In this document: positions 11,392 through 12,162 of the stretch, in pieces
How positions within the stretch are numbered: the stretch's first letter is position 1
How the letters are laid out: every line of letters begins with the position of its first letter
From: CAIJXO01 sp041308645
GTDB lineage: Bacteria > Patescibacteriota > Minisyncoccia > Phycocordibacterales > GWA1-40-21
NCBI GenBank assembly: GCA_041308645.1
Contig: JBFZBC010000014.1
Span: forward strand, 1-12,162
Length of the DNA: 12,162 nt
Direction: 5' to 3'
Program-made: the position numbers and the translations under genes
Notes under the pieces: model-generated
Told to the model about the DNA's origin: nothing
The model's input: only the letters and a program-made list of their open reading frames with translations
The model's database searches: none

Positions 11392-11421
11392 GAGCGCATC
11401 AGAAATGGTGCGCTCTTTTTT
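11392..11421 (+). terminator. Intrinsic terminator, copy of the ndk terminator
   Basis: GAGCGCATC (11392-11400) pairs with GGTGCGCTC (11407-11415) over 9 bp with one G-U. The loop is AGAAAT and a T-run follows. Bases 11394-11414 equal 169-189, and the TTTTTTATTA tail is also shared. Confidence 0.93.
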
Positions 11422-11435
11422 ATTACCCATTTTTC

Positions 11436-11464
11436 TTGGATTTATACGGAGAATTTGGTAGAAT
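11436..11464 (+). promoter_or_regulatory. smc promoter predicted to give a leaderless mRNA
   Basis: TTGGAT (11436-11441), a 17-nt spacer and TAGAAT (11459-11464), preceded by TGG as an extended -10. Seven bases after the -10 is the A of the smc ATG (11471), so the transcript should begin at the start codon. Confidence 0.75.
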
Positions 11465-11470
11465 ACTGGG

Positions 11471-12162
11471 ATGTTGAAAAGTATTGAACTGGTTGGTTTT
11501 AAATCATTTGCTAAAAAAGCAACGCTTAATTTTAATACACCTATTTCCTCCATCGTCGGTCCAAACGGCTCCGGAAAATCCAATGTAGCGGAAGCTTTTC
11601 GTTTTGTATTAGGAGAACAATCCATAAAATCTCTCCGTGGTAAGAGAGTAGAGGATTTGATTTTTAATGGTGGTAAGGAGGCGCCACGGGCAAACCGTGC
11701 TTCGGCTAAAGTAGTTTTTGATAACTCGCGCCGGATGTTTAATATTGATTTTGATGAAGTGTCTATTGAGCGTGTGATTCACCGTGACTCCGTCAGCGAA
11801 TATTTTATAAACGGTTCTGCCGTCAGACTAAAAGACATTATTGAGTTACTAGCCTCAGCACATATTGGTGCCTCCGGCCATCATATTATTTCTCAGGGTG
11901 AGGCAGACAAGATTTTGAATGCCAACATTCGTGAGCGCCGGGAGATGATTGAGGATGCTTTGGGTCTGAAAATATATCATTATAAAAAAGAAGACAGTGA
12001 GAGAAAGCTCGCCAAGACGGAGGAAAATATCAAGCAAGTAGAGTCCCTGCGCCGGGAGATAGCTCCGCATTTAAAATTCCTGAAGAAGCAGGTGGAGAAG
12101 ATAGAAAAGACTATCGAGATGCGTGATCAGCTCAAGAATTTTTATTTGGAATATTTTAAACG
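11471..12162 (+). CDS. smc: Chromosome segregation ATPase SMC, N-terminal part (3' end outside window)
   Basis: The frame is open from the ATG at 11471 to the window edge, 230 codons of a protein usually near 1,150-1,200 residues. SMC dimers with ScpAB organise and separate chromosomes. MLKSIELVGFKSFAKKATLNF is the standard SMC start. Walker A is GPNGSGKSN (30-38), followed by FVLGEQSIKSLRGKRVEDLIFNG. The Q-loop/hinge-side motif is HIISQGEADKIL (family: IIxQGxVDxIL), followed by RREMIEDALGLKIYHYKKEDSERKL, the entry to the coiled coil. The last 50 residues are charged heptad-like coiled coil. There is no Shine-Dalgarno and no leader. It is clearly a chromosomal SMC rather than RecN or MukB. 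Confidence 0.96.
   Translation, partial: MLKSIELVGFKSFAKKATLNFNTPISSIVGPNGSGKSNVAEAFRFVLGEQSIKSLRGKRVEDLIFNGGKEAPRANRASAKVVFDNSRRMFNIDFDEVSIERVIHRDSVSEYFINGSAVRLKDIIELLASAHIGASGHHIISQGEADKILNANIRERREMIEDALGLKIYHYKKEDSERKLAKTEENIKQVESLRREIAPHLKFLKKQVEKIEKTIEMRDQLKNFYLEYFK

Overview
The window looks like a chromosomal segment of a host-associated or ultra-small bacterium of the Candidate Phyla Radiation (Patescibacteria, probably Parcubacteria-like). This is inferred from a compact, AT-rich, all-plus-strand layout, genes mostly without Shine-Dalgarno sequences, a NusB-Nudix fusion, the short CPR-type L32, and small proteins of unknown function between housekeeping genes. TGA acts as a normal stop (end of rnhB), so the recoded Gracilibacteria/SR1 code does not apply.

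Layout. 1-168 is the 3' end of a nucleoside diphosphate kinase gene with a terminator overlapping its stop codon. 201-560 has no gene but holds an unrecognised, highly structured RNA candidate (about 363-509) followed at once by a strong intrinsic terminator. 615-760 holds an extended -10 promoter and a SAM-I type (S-box) riboswitch, upstream of a secreted Gln/Asn-rich coiled-coil protein (804-1526). 1602-6173 is one apparent operon: DUF5320 protein, peptide deformylase, DUF134 putative regulator, ZIP metal transporter, thioredoxin, thioredoxin-DsbD/CcdA-like membrane fusion and YibE/F membrane protein. It looks like a metal and envelope-redox module behind a consensus promoter with a perfect inverted repeat at the predicted transcription start.

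6225-11425 alternates housekeeping genes (trmD, rnhB, rpmF, nusB-nudix, rnc, then smc at the right edge) with three single-gene units: a small zinc-ribbon-like protein at 6413, a Nudix hydrolase at 8330 and an unknown Cys-containing protein at 10983. Each unit has its own promoter, a clear Shine-Dalgarno and its own terminator, whereas the housekeeping genes lack Shine-Dalgarnos and smc appears leaderless. Two of these promoters are nearly identical around the -10. The terminator of the third unit is identical over 21 nt, loop included, to the terminator after ndk more than 11 kb away. I read these as a recurring cassette-like class of gene.

Most worth following up: the structured RNA at 363-509, the SAM riboswitch before a secreted protein, and the cassette units with their shared promoter and terminator parts.
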